This document shows positions 31,968 through 41,301 of a stretch of 64,000 nucleotides of DNA, one piece after another (within the stretch, counting starts at the first letter, position 1; each line of letters starts with the position of its first letter). This DNA comes from Hahella sp018986435 (GTDB taxonomy: Bacteria; Pseudomonadota; Gammaproteobacteria; Pseudomonadales; Oleiphilaceae). A program made the position numbers and the translations under genes. The stretch spans positions 5,828,001 to 5,892,000 of the forward strand of contig NZ_CP192738.1 of assembly GCF_050749805.1 (NCBI RefSeq). The letters are read 5' to 3'. The notes under the pieces are model-generated. The model was not told the origin of the DNA and did not search any database. It saw only the letters and a list, made by a program, of their open reading frames with translations.

Positions 31968-33704
31968 TTACATCCGCTCCAGAGTTTCGATGCCCAGCAA
32001 ATCCAAGCCTTGTTTGAGGGTCTTGGCAGTCAGCAACGCCAGCATTAGCCGTGAGCTACGTACAGGCTCTTCTGCTTTTAGTACCGGGCAAACCTCGTAA
32101 AAGCTAGAGAATTCACCTGAGAGTTCATACAGATAACTACACAGCAAATGAGGATAGCCTTCACTGACTACAGAGTGCAAAATCTCATTCAGCTGCAACA
32201 GTTTCACCGCCAATGCTCGTTCTGTGGGTTCACTAACCTGAATCTCCCCGCCCAAGGTCAAATCGCCCACTTCACCTTTTTTGAAGATGCTCACGACCCT
32301 ACTGTAGGCATACAGCAAATAAGGCGCTGTGTTGCCTTCAAAACTGAGCATGGAGTCAAAGCTGAAGATATAGTCGCTAGCACGGTTCTTGGAGAGGTCA
32401 GCATACTTCACAGAAGCCATCCCAACGACATGAGCAATGCTATTTAACTCTTCCTCAGGCATATCAGGGTTCTTTTCTTTGACCAGCGCATAGGCTCTGC
32501 CTTCAGCTTCCGTTAGCAAATCCGCTAATTTGACAGTACCGCCATCCCGCGTCTTATAGGGCTTATTGTCAGTACCCAATACCATGCCGAACGCCATATG
32601 TTCCAGAGACATGTCCGGGCTGACGAACCCAGCTTTGCGGCCGGCCGCATACACTTGGTTCAAGTGCATAGACTGCCGAGCGTCAACGAAGTAAAGCACC
32701 CGATTGGCCTTCAGAACGCGTTCCCTGAAACGTAACGCCGCCAAATCTGTTGTCGCATAGAGATATGCTCCATCTGACTTCTGCACGATCAAGGGTAGAG
32801 TTTTACCTTCTTTCCCCTTGAACTCCTCCATGAAAACGCACTCAGCGCCATCACTCTTTGTCAGCACCCCTTTTTCACGTAAATCGTTAATTACGTTCGG
32901 CAGATCTTCGTTGTATGCGCTTTCCGGCATCACGTCCGCACGAGACAGGCTGACATTCAGACGCTCATAAACTTCTTCACAGTGCTGTAGAGAAACATTA
33001 ATGAAGGTTTCCCACAGAGATTTGCATTCCTGATCGCCAGACTGCAGCTTCACCACATACTCATGTGAGGCTGCTTTGAAATCAGCATCTTCGTCAAAGA
33101 GCTTCTTGGCCTGACGGTAGAAGTTTTCCAGGTCAGCCAGCTCCATAGACAGAGTCTGCTGGTTCTCCGCCTTCAACTTGTTCATGTAGGCCAACAACAT
33201 GCCGAACTGGGTGCCCCAGTCGCCCACATGGTTCTGACGAATCACCCGGTGCCCCAGGAACTCCAGGGTTCTGACGACAGCGTCGCCGATGATGGTGGAG
33301 CGCAGATGGCCTACGTGCATTTCTTTCGCGAGGTTAGGCGCGGAGTAATCCACTACGACGGTCTGTTTGGGGCTGTCCAGAGGAATGGTCAGGCGCGGAT
33401 CGGCCAGCACCTGGCGCAGGCTCTGACTCATCCAGTCTTTACTCAGGAAAATATTGATAAAGCCAGGGCCGGCGATTTCAACTTTCTCGGCCATGTCGCC
33501 CAGATCCAGAACGTCCAGGACTTTGGTCGCCAATTCGCGCGGGTTCATTTTCAGCGCTTTGGCGACGCCCATCACGCCATTGGCCTGATAGTCGCCGAAT
33601 TGAGGCTTGCCGGACGGCTTCACGATCGCCGGAGAGCCTTCTGGAGCGCCCGCCGCATGCAGCGCTGCGCTGATTTTCTGTTCAAGCAATTGTTGCAGAT
33701 TCAT
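31968..33704 (-). CDS. argS: Arginyl-tRNA synthetase
   Basis: Class I synthetase charging tRNA-Arg, about 578 residues. An N-terminal additional domain is followed by the HIGH-type motif HVGHLRSTIIGDA, TDLAALRFRERVLKANRVLYFVDARQSMHLNQVY, and a C-terminal helical anticodon-binding domain ending LLGIETLERM. The bacterial KMSK-like loop is degenerate (GTDNKPYKTRDGG), as is common in ArgRS. The open frame begins at a GTG seven codons earlier; ATG at 33704 matches the family N-terminus (MNLQQLLEQKI). The 3' two thirds (to about 33120) look visibly less GC-rich than the 5' third, possibly a recombination mosaic. Two near-identical 13/14-bp direct repeats lie upstream. Confidence 0.95.
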   Translation of the reverse strand: MNLQQLLEQKISAALHAAGAPEGSPAIVKPSGKPQFGDYQANGVMGVAKALKMNPRELATKVLDVLDLGDMAEKVEIAGPGFINIFLSKDWMSQSLRQVLADPRLTIPLDSPKQTVVVDYSAPNLAKEMHVGHLRSTIIGDAVVRTLEFLGHRVIRQNHVGDWGTQFGMLLAYMNKLKAENQQTLSMELADLENFYRQAKKLFDEDADFKAASHEYVVKLQSGDQECKSLWETFINVSLQHCEEVYERLNVSLSRADVMPESAYNEDLPNVINDLREKGVLTKSDGAECVFMEEFKGKEGKTLPLIVQKSDGAYLYATTDLAALRFRERVLKANRVLYFVDARQSMHLNQVYAAGRKAGFVSPDMSLEHMAFGMVLGTDNKPYKTRDGGTVKLADLLTEAEGRAYALVKEKNPDMPEEELNSIAHVVGMASVKYADLSKNRASDYIFSFDSMLSFEGNTAPYLLYAYSRVVSIFKKGEVGDLTLGGEIQVSEPTERALAVKLLQLNEILHSVVSEGYPHLLCSYLYELSGEFSSFYEVCPVLKAEEPVRSSRLMLALLTAKTLKQGLDLLGIETLERM

Positions 33705-33773
33705 AGGAAGATCTTCGTTACTCACAGCAACGGGAGTCCGCCGCTGAAACTGATGGAAATGGCGGCCATGATA

Positions 33774-33812
33774 CCGCAGTATCCGGTCAAGGAAAAATCC
33801 GCAGTTATCCGG
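33774..33812. repeat. Direct repeats upstream of argS
   Basis: CCGCAGTATCCGG (33774-33786) and CCGCAGTTATCCGG (33799-33812), 25 bp apart, differ by one inserted T. They overlap the probable argS promoter region and could be an operator pair. Confidence 0.4.
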
Positions 33813-33841
33813 GTAAGACTAAATGTCATGAATTGAAGGGA

Positions 33842-33870
33842 ACGCCCGGTGCGGCAGGGGCGCCGGGCGT
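33842..33870 (-). terminator. GC-rich hairpin after the orphan gene at 33894-34454
   Basis: ACGCCCGG (33842-33849) pairs with CCGGGCGT (33863-33870). It begins 24 bp past the stop at 33894. The U-tract is weak (UCCCUUC). Confidence 0.55.
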
Positions 33871-33893
33871 GGATAAGAAATTAAGACAATGGC

Positions 33894-34454
33894 TTATTCT
33901 GTCTCACGGGGTTCGTATATGCGAATTACGGTCGAGTATGTAACATCAGAGCCATAACGTGATTCAAACTCTTTATTAACTGCCTCAGCCAAACCTTCAT
34001 AGCTGATATGGCCAAACAAAGATTCCACTTTATACGGCGAACGAGACTCTACTCGAATATTTTCCGCGCCCTCCAAGCCACACTTCCATGGGTTGCTCAA
34101 GTCTTCCTGCTTTAATTTGTGCAGTATCTGGACGGCCGGACCATTTAGCAGAAAACCGTTTTTCTCGGATATATGAGTTATCGCCACTTTACCCTCTCCT
34201 ACCGACGTTATCACAAAGGGCGCATCTATAGTGGGATAGAAGTGATAGCCGTTAGCGCCAGCATATAGTGCGCCTTTTTCATCCATACAAAAATCAATAT
34301 CTTTAACGTAGACAGACTCTCCAAGTTTCAGTTCAGGAAACAGAGAAACCCTATCCAGATGTATAAAGCTATACTCAACATTATTTTCGACTTGGAACTG
34401 TGCGGATGCAGTAGTGGATATTGCTAAAAGTAGCCCTGCTAGTGTTCTGGTCAT
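33894..34454 (-). CDS. Orphan secreted protein
   Basis: 186 residues, not recognised. A signal peptide (about 1-18, ending ASA) precedes a mixed alpha/beta mature part with two cysteines (FCMDEKGALYAG and PWKCGLEGAEN). ATG with AAGGAG upstream. GC content is lower than in flanking genes, which it shares with the lipoprotein gene at 34812. The pair may be recently acquired. The two are divergent and share a 357-bp AT-rich control region. It is probably periplasmic. No catalytic motif is apparent. Confidence 0.7.
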   Translation of the reverse strand: MTRTLAGLLLAISTTASAQFQVENNVEYSFIHLDRVSLFPELKLGESVYVKDIDFCMDEKGALYAGANGYHFYPTIDAPFVITSVGEGKVAITHISEKNGFLLNGPAVQILHKLKQEDLSNPWKCGLEGAENIRVESRSPYKVESLFGHISYEGLAEAVNKEFESRYGSDVTYSTVIRIYEPRETE

Positions 34455-34811
34455 ACTGACTTCTCCTTTTTAATAAGTACTCCTCACCTGTCCAGGTGAA
34501 GGCGGATAATACCTAATATTAGATATTTTTCATACTAATCAATTACCTGAGTCGAACATCATAATCGCCAAAACGACAAATCAGGCTTGTCAGTCGTCCT
34601 GAATTCCTATAGTTTCGCCTCACTCTCCGCATTGCTTTATATACAAGCGCAAGGACCATTTTCATTTGTACAGAAAGGAGTCTGAACTGCCTTTTTACGC
34701 CAGTTATATAATCTGAAAAACATGCTTTTTATTGCTGAGATATATCGTCAATCGATTTCGATTGGCGGCGCATTTCCTATCTCGATTGATTTTCAACCAG
34801 GGAGTTGTTGA
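34455..34811. other. AT-rich divergent intergenic region
   Basis: 357 bp between two orphan genes. It holds the inverted repeat TCACCTG-TC-CAGGTGA (34484-34499) near the minus-strand gene and the CAATCGA palindrome near the plus-strand gene. No further gene or RNA is apparent. Confidence 0.6.
34749..34788. promoter_or_regulatory. CAATCGA/TCGATTG operator-like cluster
   Basis: CAATCGATTTCGATTG (34749-34764) is a perfect inverted repeat, and a third half-site TCGATTG lies at 34782-34788, 24 bp on. The cluster ends 24 bp before the lipoprotein ATG, where a repressor would block transcription or early elongation. Confidence 0.4.
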
Positions 34812-35651
34812 ATGAAGTACTCATCTTTGTATTTGTTGTTTCCTTTAGCCTTGTTGACGGCCTGCGGTGGCGGTGGGGGCGGTGGATCGAATGACTCCAC
34901 GCCACCCGCCAGCGCCTATCAAGATTGCGATCTTTCAGGTTATAAAACACTGTCGGGCAATGGATACCCAGCTAATTATTTCTCCGGCCACTCTTACTCG
35001 CAAAAGTCTTGGTCGAATGGGGACTTCGACTGGTACCCTCTGCAACTCAACATTGCAGAAGAATCCACTACGTTCGGGCATGGCCTCAACACGAGCGAGC
35101 AGACGTCAGAAGTTTGTCAGGCGGTGGCGACGAAACTGCTAGGCAAATTCCTTCAACCCAGCCAGAGCCTACAGAGAGAACTCGAAGTAGATCTATTTTT
35201 TGAGGGGTTTAATTATGCAACGACTTTATCCAGCACCAACGTGGAGGATAAAAAAATCACAGCAATACAACCCAGGCTGGCGCTGCATTTAGACCTACTC
35301 AAAAAAGAGTCTGTTGGTGAGAGGTTGGTGCTGGAATCCGAATCGTTGAACGCCTCAGCGCCGGTTTGTAAGAAACCTTTCACCGTATCGACGGAATGGA
35401 GAGAAGGTAGTGAGCCTAACGTTGATAGAAAGACGGAGACCTATGGCGCTGACGGTAAGGTGTATACGCTTACCCATGCCGCCAAGTTCACTGGCGACGC
35501 CTGCACCTTTGATATTTCCGGGCGAATCGCAATTGATGGTAGAGAGGAGCCTGTAGCCATACAGGCATCCGCAGAGTTGGAAAAGAAAGTCAGTGAATCG
35601 GGTTATGATCGGGGTTATAAACTTCACATTCACAGTATGAAAGTATACTGA
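34812..35651 (+). CDS. Orphan lipoprotein
   Basis: 279 residues, function not recognised. The signal ends in lipobox LTAC followed by a poly-Gly stretch (GGGGGGGS), a common outer-membrane lipoprotein linker. Four or more cysteines are spaced through the mature part (YQDCDLSG, SEVCQAVA, APVCKKPF, DACTFDIS), suggesting two disulphides. The C-terminal half looks beta-rich (RLALHLDLL, FTVSTEWREG, YKLHIHSMKVY). ATG with GGAG seven bases upstream. GC is lower than in the neighbourhood. It is convergent with the downstream Do-like protease. Confidence 0.75.
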   Translation: MKYSSLYLLFPLALLTACGGGGGGGSNDSTPPASAYQDCDLSGYKTLSGNGYPANYFSGHSYSQKSWSNGDFDWYPLQLNIAEESTTFGHGLNTSEQTSEVCQAVATKLLGKFLQPSQSLQRELEVDLFFEGFNYATTLSSTNVEDKKITAIQPRLALHLDLLKKESVGERLVLESESLNASAPVCKKPFTVSTEWREGSEPNVDRKTETYGADGKVYTLTHAAKFTGDACTFDISGRIAIDGREEPVAIQASAELEKKVSESGYDRGYKLHIHSMKVY

Positions 35652-35674
35652 ACCTCGTATTCTCTGACTCATGC

Positions 35675-35706
35675 AGACGATGGCCAACTTGTATCGGCCA
35701 CCGTCT
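35675..35706. terminator. Hairpin between convergent lipoprotein and protease genes
   Basis: AGACGATGGCC (35675-35685) and GGCCACCGTCT (35696-35706) pair with one mismatch and a ten-base loop. It sits in the 69-bp gap and may terminate from both sides, though U-tracts are weak. Confidence 0.5.
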
Positions 35707-35720
35707 TGCTACTGATCAAA

Positions 35721-37091
35721 TCAACGAATCACCAGATAAAAGGCGCCGCCGCCCCTCTGCACCAGCAGGAGCAATTTGGTCTCCCCAACATCCACTACTT
35801 TTTGCAGGTCGCCAACGGAATTTACCCGGCGATTATTAGCGCCGATGATGACATCGCCCGGACGCAGACCGCTATAGGCGGCGTTTGAGTTGGGCGCCAA
35901 CCCGGTCACCACCACGCCGGAGCCGTCTGGATTATCTTCAAACGAAGCGCCTTCCAGCAGCTTGTGGATACGGGTGTCGCCAGCGATGCTATTGGGCGGC
36001 TCCTGCAAGGTCACTTTCACGATCTCTTCATCGCCTTCGCGCAAAATAGTCACACGCAGCTTATCGCCGATTTTGCGTTGCCCGATCTGGCTGCGCAGAT
36101 GGCCTGCGCTACGGGTGGGCTTGTCGTCAACGGCGATAATGATATCTCCCGTCTTCAAACCGCCCTTCTCCGCCTCAGAATCCTTGGCGACGCTGGTGAT
36201 CAGAACGCCGCGCTGGCCGTTACGCAGTTTGAAGGCCTGGCGCAAATCCGGGGTGATGTCCTGAATCCCCACGCCCAATTGCCCGCGTTTTACTTCACCG
36301 TGCTCTACGATCTGGTCGATGCTGGCCTTGGCCATATTGACAGGAATCGCGAATCCGATGCCGACATTGCCGCCGGTCGGAGCCAATATGGCAGTGTTGA
36401 TGCCGATCAGCTCGCCGCGCAGGTTGACCAGGGCGCCGCCGGAGTTGCCGGGGTTGATGGAGGCGTCGGTCTGAATAAAGTCTTCATATCCTTCGATGCC
36501 AAGTCCTGTACGTCCCAATGCGCTGACAACGCCGGTAGTGACGGTCTGACCCAGTGCGAAAGGGTTGCCGATAGCAACCACGAAATCACCGACCTCCAGT
36601 CTGTCTGAGTCCGCCATTTTCACTTCGCTGAGATCGTCCGCCGCAATTTTCAAAACGGCGATATCGGCGTCAGGATCGCCGCCCAGCACTTCCGCCTTCA
36701 GGGTGCGGCCGTCCGTCAACGACACATGCACCTCGTCCGCACCTTTAATGACGTGGTAGTTGGTCACCACCGTGCCGTTATCTTTGTCGACGATGACTCC
36801 GGAGCCGGCGCTTTGCTGACGCCGCTGCTCACGAGGCCGACGGTTGTCTGGAATATTGAAGAAGTGACGAAAGAAAGGGTCCTGCATTAAAGGACTGTAT
36901 GATTCCTGCTTGGCGTAGGTCGCAATGTTGACGACAGCGGGGTTCACTTCCTTGAGCATGGGCGCCAAGGTGGGCAAGGGCTGCCCCTGTGAGTCGGCCA
37001 AAGGCAGCGCGGCGGCGCTGGAGGCCGCCCAGCCGACACTGACGGCCAGTACACATAATCTCAATCCACTCAGGGTTTTACCCATCAACAT
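35721..37091 (-). CDS. degQ: Do-like periplasmic serine protease (DegP/DegQ/MucD type)
   Basis: 456 residues; ATP-independent protease/chaperone that handles misfolded envelope proteins. A signal peptide (ending AAA, about 28) precedes a trypsin-like domain with the triad His113 (TNYHVIKGADE), Asp143 (DADIAVLKI) and Ser217 (NPGNSGGAL). Two PDZ domains follow (about 255-345 and 360-455); GLKTGDIIIAVDDKP and GLRPGDVIIGANNRR are their carboxylate-loop regions. Length is near that of E. coli DegQ and Pseudomonas MucD. ATG with GGAGG upstream. It diverges from pldA, which fits a shared outer-membrane-stress theme. Distinguishing degP from degQ is not possible here. Confidence 0.92.
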   Translation of the reverse strand: MLMGKTLSGLRLCVLAVSVGWAASSAAALPLADSQGQPLPTLAPMLKEVNPAVVNIATYAKQESYSPLMQDPFFRHFFNIPDNRRPREQRRQQSAGSGVIVDKDNGTVVTNYHVIKGADEVHVSLTDGRTLKAEVLGGDPDADIAVLKIAADDLSEVKMADSDRLEVGDFVVAIGNPFALGQTVTTGVVSALGRTGLGIEGYEDFIQTDASINPGNSGGALVNLRGELIGINTAILAPTGGNVGIGFAIPVNMAKASIDQIVEHGEVKRGQLGVGIQDITPDLRQAFKLRNGQRGVLITSVAKDSEAEKGGLKTGDIIIAVDDKPTRSAGHLRSQIGQRKIGDKLRVTILREGDEEIVKVTLQEPPNSIAGDTRIHKLLEGASFEDNPDGSGVVVTGLAPNSNAAYSGLRPGDVIIGANNRRVNSVGDLQKVVDVGETKLLLLVQRGGGAFYLVIR

Positions 37092-37289
37092 GTATCATTC
37101 CTCCGCTGGGCGCAGACGGGCCGACGACGAACGCATGCCTCACGACCTGACAGCGCGTTTGAAAATTTCCTTAGTTATAACGTCCTATGAGATGGGAGCG
37201 GTTTTGTCATAAATCCAGGTTAGATTTACAATCGCGGCTCTCTGTCACGTATGCTTCCATAACCTGCCCAACGCGGATATTACCAGAGT

Positions 37290-38360
37290 ATGAAATTTTC
37301 TAAATCAGCGCCTAATGGACTGAATACTATTACCTTTTGCTGCGCCTTGGCGCTGGGCGTCAACGCCCTGCCCGCGCAGGCTCAGTTGCAAGAAAAAGAT
37401 CAGGATGAGACCGAAACCTGCGTGTTCAAAGCGCTGACCCAGGGCCCTGGCGATATGACTATCGACGAGCTGAAGAGCCATTGCGGCATAGAAATCCCCA
37501 AAATTCCTGAAAACGCCAGCCCAGCGGTGAAAAATGGAGAAAGCGTTATCGCCGAACGCATTATGCGGGAGCAGCTTTCCAGCAACAGCCGCAGCGTGAT
37601 CACGCCGCACCTGCGCAACTACCTGATGCCGGTGTCTTACCTGAAAAACCCCAACAGCGAACCGTTACGCGAGGCTTACGACCTTGGGGAGGAGGCGGAA
37701 CTGGACAACCTGGAGGCGAAGTTTCAGATCAGCCTGAAAGTGCCGCTGGCGCAGGAAACCTTCATCGACTCAGACGCCATATTTTTCGGGGTGACCCTCA
37801 AGTCCTTCTGGCAGGTGTATAACCACGATTATTCCGCGCCATTTAGAGAGACCAACTATGAGCCGGAAATATTCTGGATCGCGCCGGTGGACTGGACCTT
37901 TTCCACCGCGGATTTCAGTCTGCTGGCGGTGGGCTTCAGCCACCAGTCCAATGGGCGCTCGCAACCCCTGTCGCGGAGCTGGAACCGCATCTACGCCAAC
38001 TTCATCTGGGAGCATAGCCGCTTCGTTTTCAGTCTGAAGCCCTGGTGGAGGATTCCGGAAGACCAGAAAAAGGACAAGCTCGACCCCAAAGGCGACGACA
38101 ATCCTGATATCGACGACTACATGGGACACTTCGAGTTCACCACTGCCTATCGCTGGGATAACTATGAAGCCAGTCTCATGCTGCGCAACAACCTGCGCGA
38201 AGATAACAAAGGCGCAGTGGAATTGGGGTTCACCTTCCCATTATGGAAGCGGCTGCGCGGTTACGTGCAGTACTTCAACGGCTATGGCGAAAACCTGATG
38301 GACTATAACGCGTCGGTGGAGCGCATCGGCATCGGCGTGTTGCTGACTGACCTGCTCTGA
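37290..38360 (+). CDS. pldA: Outer-membrane phospholipase A (OMPLA)
   Basis: 356 residues; calcium-dependent phospholipase A1/A2 that removes phospholipids from the outer leaflet of the outer membrane. A signal peptide (about 1-31, ending AQA) precedes a 12-strand barrel. The catalytic triad aligns with E. coli OMPLA at identical spacing: His218 and Ser220 in FSHQSNGRS, and Asn232 in SRSWNRIYANF. The N-terminal extension before the barrel (about 35-140) is longer than in E. coli, with two cysteines (C44, C65). The start ATG has only a weak ribosome-binding site. It ends 22 bp before the convergent orphan gene. Confidence 0.93.
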   Translation: MKFSKSAPNGLNTITFCCALALGVNALPAQAQLQEKDQDETETCVFKALTQGPGDMTIDELKSHCGIEIPKIPENASPAVKNGESVIAERIMREQLSSNSRSVITPHLRNYLMPVSYLKNPNSEPLREAYDLGEEAELDNLEAKFQISLKVPLAQETFIDSDAIFFGVTLKSFWQVYNHDYSAPFRETNYEPEIFWIAPVDWTFSTADFSLLAVGFSHQSNGRSQPLSRSWNRIYANFIWEHSRFVFSLKPWWRIPEDQKKDKLDPKGDDNPDIDDYMGHFEFTTAYRWDNYEASLMLRNNLREDNKGAVELGFTFPLWKRLRGYVQYFNGYGENLMDYNASVERIGIGVLLTDLL

Positions 38361-38382
38361 TCAAGCACTGCGTAGCGTTCCG

Positions 38383-39693
38383 TCAATTAGCGAGCAGGCG
38401 GTCGAACATTTTTTCCAGTTCCGCCTGCCGGTCATAATAGGAAATCTGGTATTGAGGCTCCAGAGCGAGCGACAAGTCCTCGCCATAACGAGCCAGACCG
38501 CGTAGTGACTCCAAGGCATTCTGCGCCTCTGTAAGAGAGGCGTTATCCTGCAAACCGGCCTGCGTCAGCGCAGCGGCGCTTTCTCCCGACGAAGGGATAA
38601 GCAGGCGCCATTCACCACGACTGTATGGCGCTACCGGTTCTCCCCGCCACAATCCTGGCGCGTCCAGGCCGAACGCCCTCAGGCGCAGCCAGCCTTGCTC
38701 CGGCGCAAAGACGCGCAGCCCCCTCGGAGACAGCCGCCAAGGACTTTGATTATCCACTTCCACCACCAGCTCGCCCTGGCCGACGACTTCATCATAAAGA
38801 CGCTTATCGACGCTGATGTGCGTGCGCCCGTCCACCATCAACTGACGCACGGAGCTGATATCGATGACTTTGTGCAGTCCCAACAGGTTATAAGCAGGAT
38901 AGGTAACGGTGACGATAGCAGTTTTGAGGCCCCGCCAGCGGGGCGTTTCCGCCGCCTTGCCGAGCAATCCGATCAGGCCCAGGATCACCGCGAATACGAT
39001 GAAAAACTGCGTGGTGCGACGACCGTACAGGTTGGGAAGGATGACGCCGGCCACGCAAAATACAGCGAACGCCAGCCACCATAAAATTGCCGTCGGCGTC
39101 ACCCAGCCGAATGGCAACGCCAACACACCAATCGCCGCCAGGATAGCGACGCCGGCGAAGACAAAGCGCCGGGAGCGCAGGTGAGAGGTAAGCGTTTTTT
39201 TAACGTCCGGGCGCACGACCCGCACCGCCCGGTTCATCGCTTTGGGTTCAGCGACGACGCCATTGCCGGTTTTAAAAGGCGATGGCTGCGGTTGCGGCTT
39301 TGGTTTGGGGGAAGACTTTTTCAGCTGCAGGTTCCAGAACTTAAGCTCCAGCCCCTGTCTGCACAGGCTATCGACTATTCCCTGGTTAATGGCGTCGTGA
39401 ATCCCGCTGTCTTTGTCCGGCCCGCCTGGCGCATCAAGCAGTACTACACCCAGGCGCTCCTGCAGCTGTTCGCCCAATTTGCGCCAGACTGTCTCCACCT
39501 GCGCCATCGCCGTCTGCAACTCTTCCGAGTCCGCCGCCCGGTTGTTGCTCATCGCCCTGCCGATCAGCTCATTCTGCAAGCGCGTCCAAAACGCCCGCCA
39601 GGCCGACGGCGACAGAATGTCATCCACCGTCCCACGGGACTTTATAAATTCTTCGATCTGCGCTTTTTCCATTCCGTCGTAATCCGCCGTCAC
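38383..39693 (-). CDS. Orphan inner-membrane protein of a two-gene module
   Basis: 436 residues from a GTG start; ATG seven codons later (39672) is equally plausible. Not recognised. A helical N-terminal cytoplasmic region (about 1-130) is followed by a Lys/Pro-rich linker (SSPKPKPQPQPSP). Three membrane helices follow (about 178-198, 205-227, 231-250), then a beta-rich domain of about 110 residues (ISVDKRLYDEVVGQGELVVEV, RLSPRGLRVFAPEQGWLRLR) and a helical C-terminus. It follows the gene at 39757-41301 by 63 bp on the same strand, so the two likely act together at the envelope. No catalytic motif is seen. Confidence 0.7.
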   Translation of the reverse strand: MTADYDGMEKAQIEEFIKSRGTVDDILSPSAWRAFWTRLQNELIGRAMSNNRAADSEELQTAMAQVETVWRKLGEQLQERLGVVLLDAPGGPDKDSGIHDAINQGIVDSLCRQGLELKFWNLQLKKSSPKPKPQPQPSPFKTGNGVVAEPKAMNRAVRVVRPDVKKTLTSHLRSRRFVFAGVAILAAIGVLALPFGWVTPTAILWWLAFAVFCVAGVILPNLYGRRTTQFFIVFAVILGLIGLLGKAAETPRWRGLKTAIVTVTYPAYNLLGLHKVIDISSVRQLMVDGRTHISVDKRLYDEVVGQGELVVEVDNQSPWRLSPRGLRVFAPEQGWLRLRAFGLDAPGLWRGEPVAPYSRGEWRLLIPSSGESAAALTQAGLQDNASLTEAQNALESLRGLARYGEDLSLALEPQYQISYYDRQAELEKMFDRLLAN

Positions 39694-39756
39694 CTATTGT
39701 TTGTTCGGCACAAGGTCTCGTTGATCGTAGTCGCGCCCCAGGCAGGACGCATGGAT

Positions 39757-41301
39757 TTACAGGGTTCCGCCAGACAGTGTCGGGGGCGGAGTTTTCTTAT
39801 CGGCCCGTTTGGCGGCATCGTCCGGGGCGGCGTCTGGGGTCATCCCCCCCGCCATCAGCACCCTGCGCAGGTTATTCAATGACTGCTCAGCCTGCGCCAG
39901 GGCTCCTTTTGCGTATTTCTCCAGCCAATGACGGAACAAACGCTCCTGCTCCGCTTTACGCTGTGCGGAGAAAGCGTCTTTTTGGCCTTTATCCCGGCTC
40001 AGGCGGTCATAATATTGCTCCATCGCCAGTAAATTATCGGCGATTTCTTTCTCGACTTGCCCGTGCGCCTCTTCAATTTTACCCCGCAATTTTCCTTTCG
40101 CCGCCGTAGCGTCGTGCAGGTCCAGCAGTGCGTCCGTTTGCGCCAGCTTGTTGAGCAGGTAGGCATCATATTCCTGTACGCATTCCAGCCGCTCGCGCAG
40201 CTCTTCTTCGCCTGATTCCGCGAACGCCAACAGGTATTCTTCACAGCCGAAAGCATCCGGCGACTTCACGCCGAAGCGCTCCGTTTGCTGGAGCAGATAG
40301 TCATACTGCGCCTGAAGTCGCAGCGCTTCATTGGTTTCATTCCGCCATACGCGTCGATACAGCGCCTGCTCCCACGCCAGTTTCTGGGCGCGCGCCTGTT
40401 TGTCCAGCTCCGCCACTCTTCTGCTGCGGGCGACATCTTCACGCGCCATATCAGAACGCACTCGCAGCGCCTGTTGGGTCAGCGCATCGCGATGTTCCGG
40501 CTCCAGCATGGGGTCCAACAGACCAGCGTCAAAGCTGGCGAGAATCGCTTTCAGCTTATCCCGGTAAACAATGGGCGTATGCGCGCTTTTATAGACATCC
40601 AGCTTTGCGCGGATAGGAGACAGAGATAAGTGATGCGCTCTGGCGATGACGTCGAGCTGGCTGAATACACGCGTCTCCAGAGTGCGAATTTCTTCAAATG
40701 GATAGAATTCCGCCGCCCAGTGGCGCAAACCGGACAAATCCCAACTCATCTTGGCGATACGCACGCGAGTCGGCTTGAAGCCTTTGCGCACCACGCCTTT
40801 GGCCTGCTCCTCCGTCAGCCAGAGGCGGCCGTCTTCGCCGGGCGTCCAAAACAGATTGCTCCAGTCAAACTGGTGGGGCAGCGATAGCGACCAGTCGCCG
40901 CCGCCCGGCTTCGCCATGCCCGGGTCCACATCAATACACACCGGCTGTTTGAAAGCATTGCTGGGTCCGCACAGGTAGACGGTCATGTCGTAAGGCAGGA
41001 TGGTGGCGGCGACCTCCGGGGGAATGCTGTCGCCCTGAATGCCGGCGCCCAACTCTGTGTCAACGAGCCCGGGTTGGGCCTTCCACTTGATGGAGCCGCT
41101 CACGGCGGGGCCGCTCAACAATGGATACAGCTCCCAGCGCAGGGAATACGCCATGGGACGCAAGCCGTCTTTGTCTTGATGCTCCCCAGAGATCTCGCCT
41201 TTGTGGCCATAGGGAGAAACAGAAGGCGCCGCCGCCAGGGACGCAGTGAACATGAAAAGGATAAGCGCTGACCACCAATGATTATTCAAAGCGCCAACCA
41301 T
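39757..41301 (-). CDS. Orphan secreted coiled-coil protein of a two-gene module
   Basis: 514 residues, not recognised. A signal peptide (about 1-25, ending LAAA) is followed by a beta-rich domain (about 30-200; YSLRWELYPLLSGPAVSGSI, MTVYLCGPSNAF, VCIDVDPG). A long helical/coiled-coil region (about 205-490) is rich in Glu, Arg and Gln, and the tail is low-complexity (KRADKKTPPPTL). Two Cys in the beta domain and two in the helical part could pair. Periplasmic location is likely. Upstream of the membrane protein at 38383-39693 and probably co-transcribed; the pair might form a periplasm-to-membrane complex. Confidence 0.72.
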   Translation of the reverse strand: MVGALNNHWWSALILFMFTASLAAAPSVSPYGHKGEISGEHQDKDGLRPMAYSLRWELYPLLSGPAVSGSIKWKAQPGLVDTELGAGIQGDSIPPEVAATILPYDMTVYLCGPSNAFKQPVCIDVDPGMAKPGGGDWSLSLPHQFDWSNLFWTPGEDGRLWLTEEQAKGVVRKGFKPTRVRIAKMSWDLSGLRHWAAEFYPFEEIRTLETRVFSQLDVIARAHHLSLSPIRAKLDVYKSAHTPIVYRDKLKAILASFDAGLLDPMLEPEHRDALTQQALRVRSDMAREDVARSRRVAELDKQARAQKLAWEQALYRRVWRNETNEALRLQAQYDYLLQQTERFGVKSPDAFGCEEYLLAFAESGEEELRERLECVQEYDAYLLNKLAQTDALLDLHDATAAKGKLRGKIEEAHGQVEKEIADNLLAMEQYYDRLSRDKGQKDAFSAQRKAEQERLFRHWLEKYAKGALAQAEQSLNNLRRVLMAGGMTPDAAPDDAAKRADKKTPPPTLSGGTL

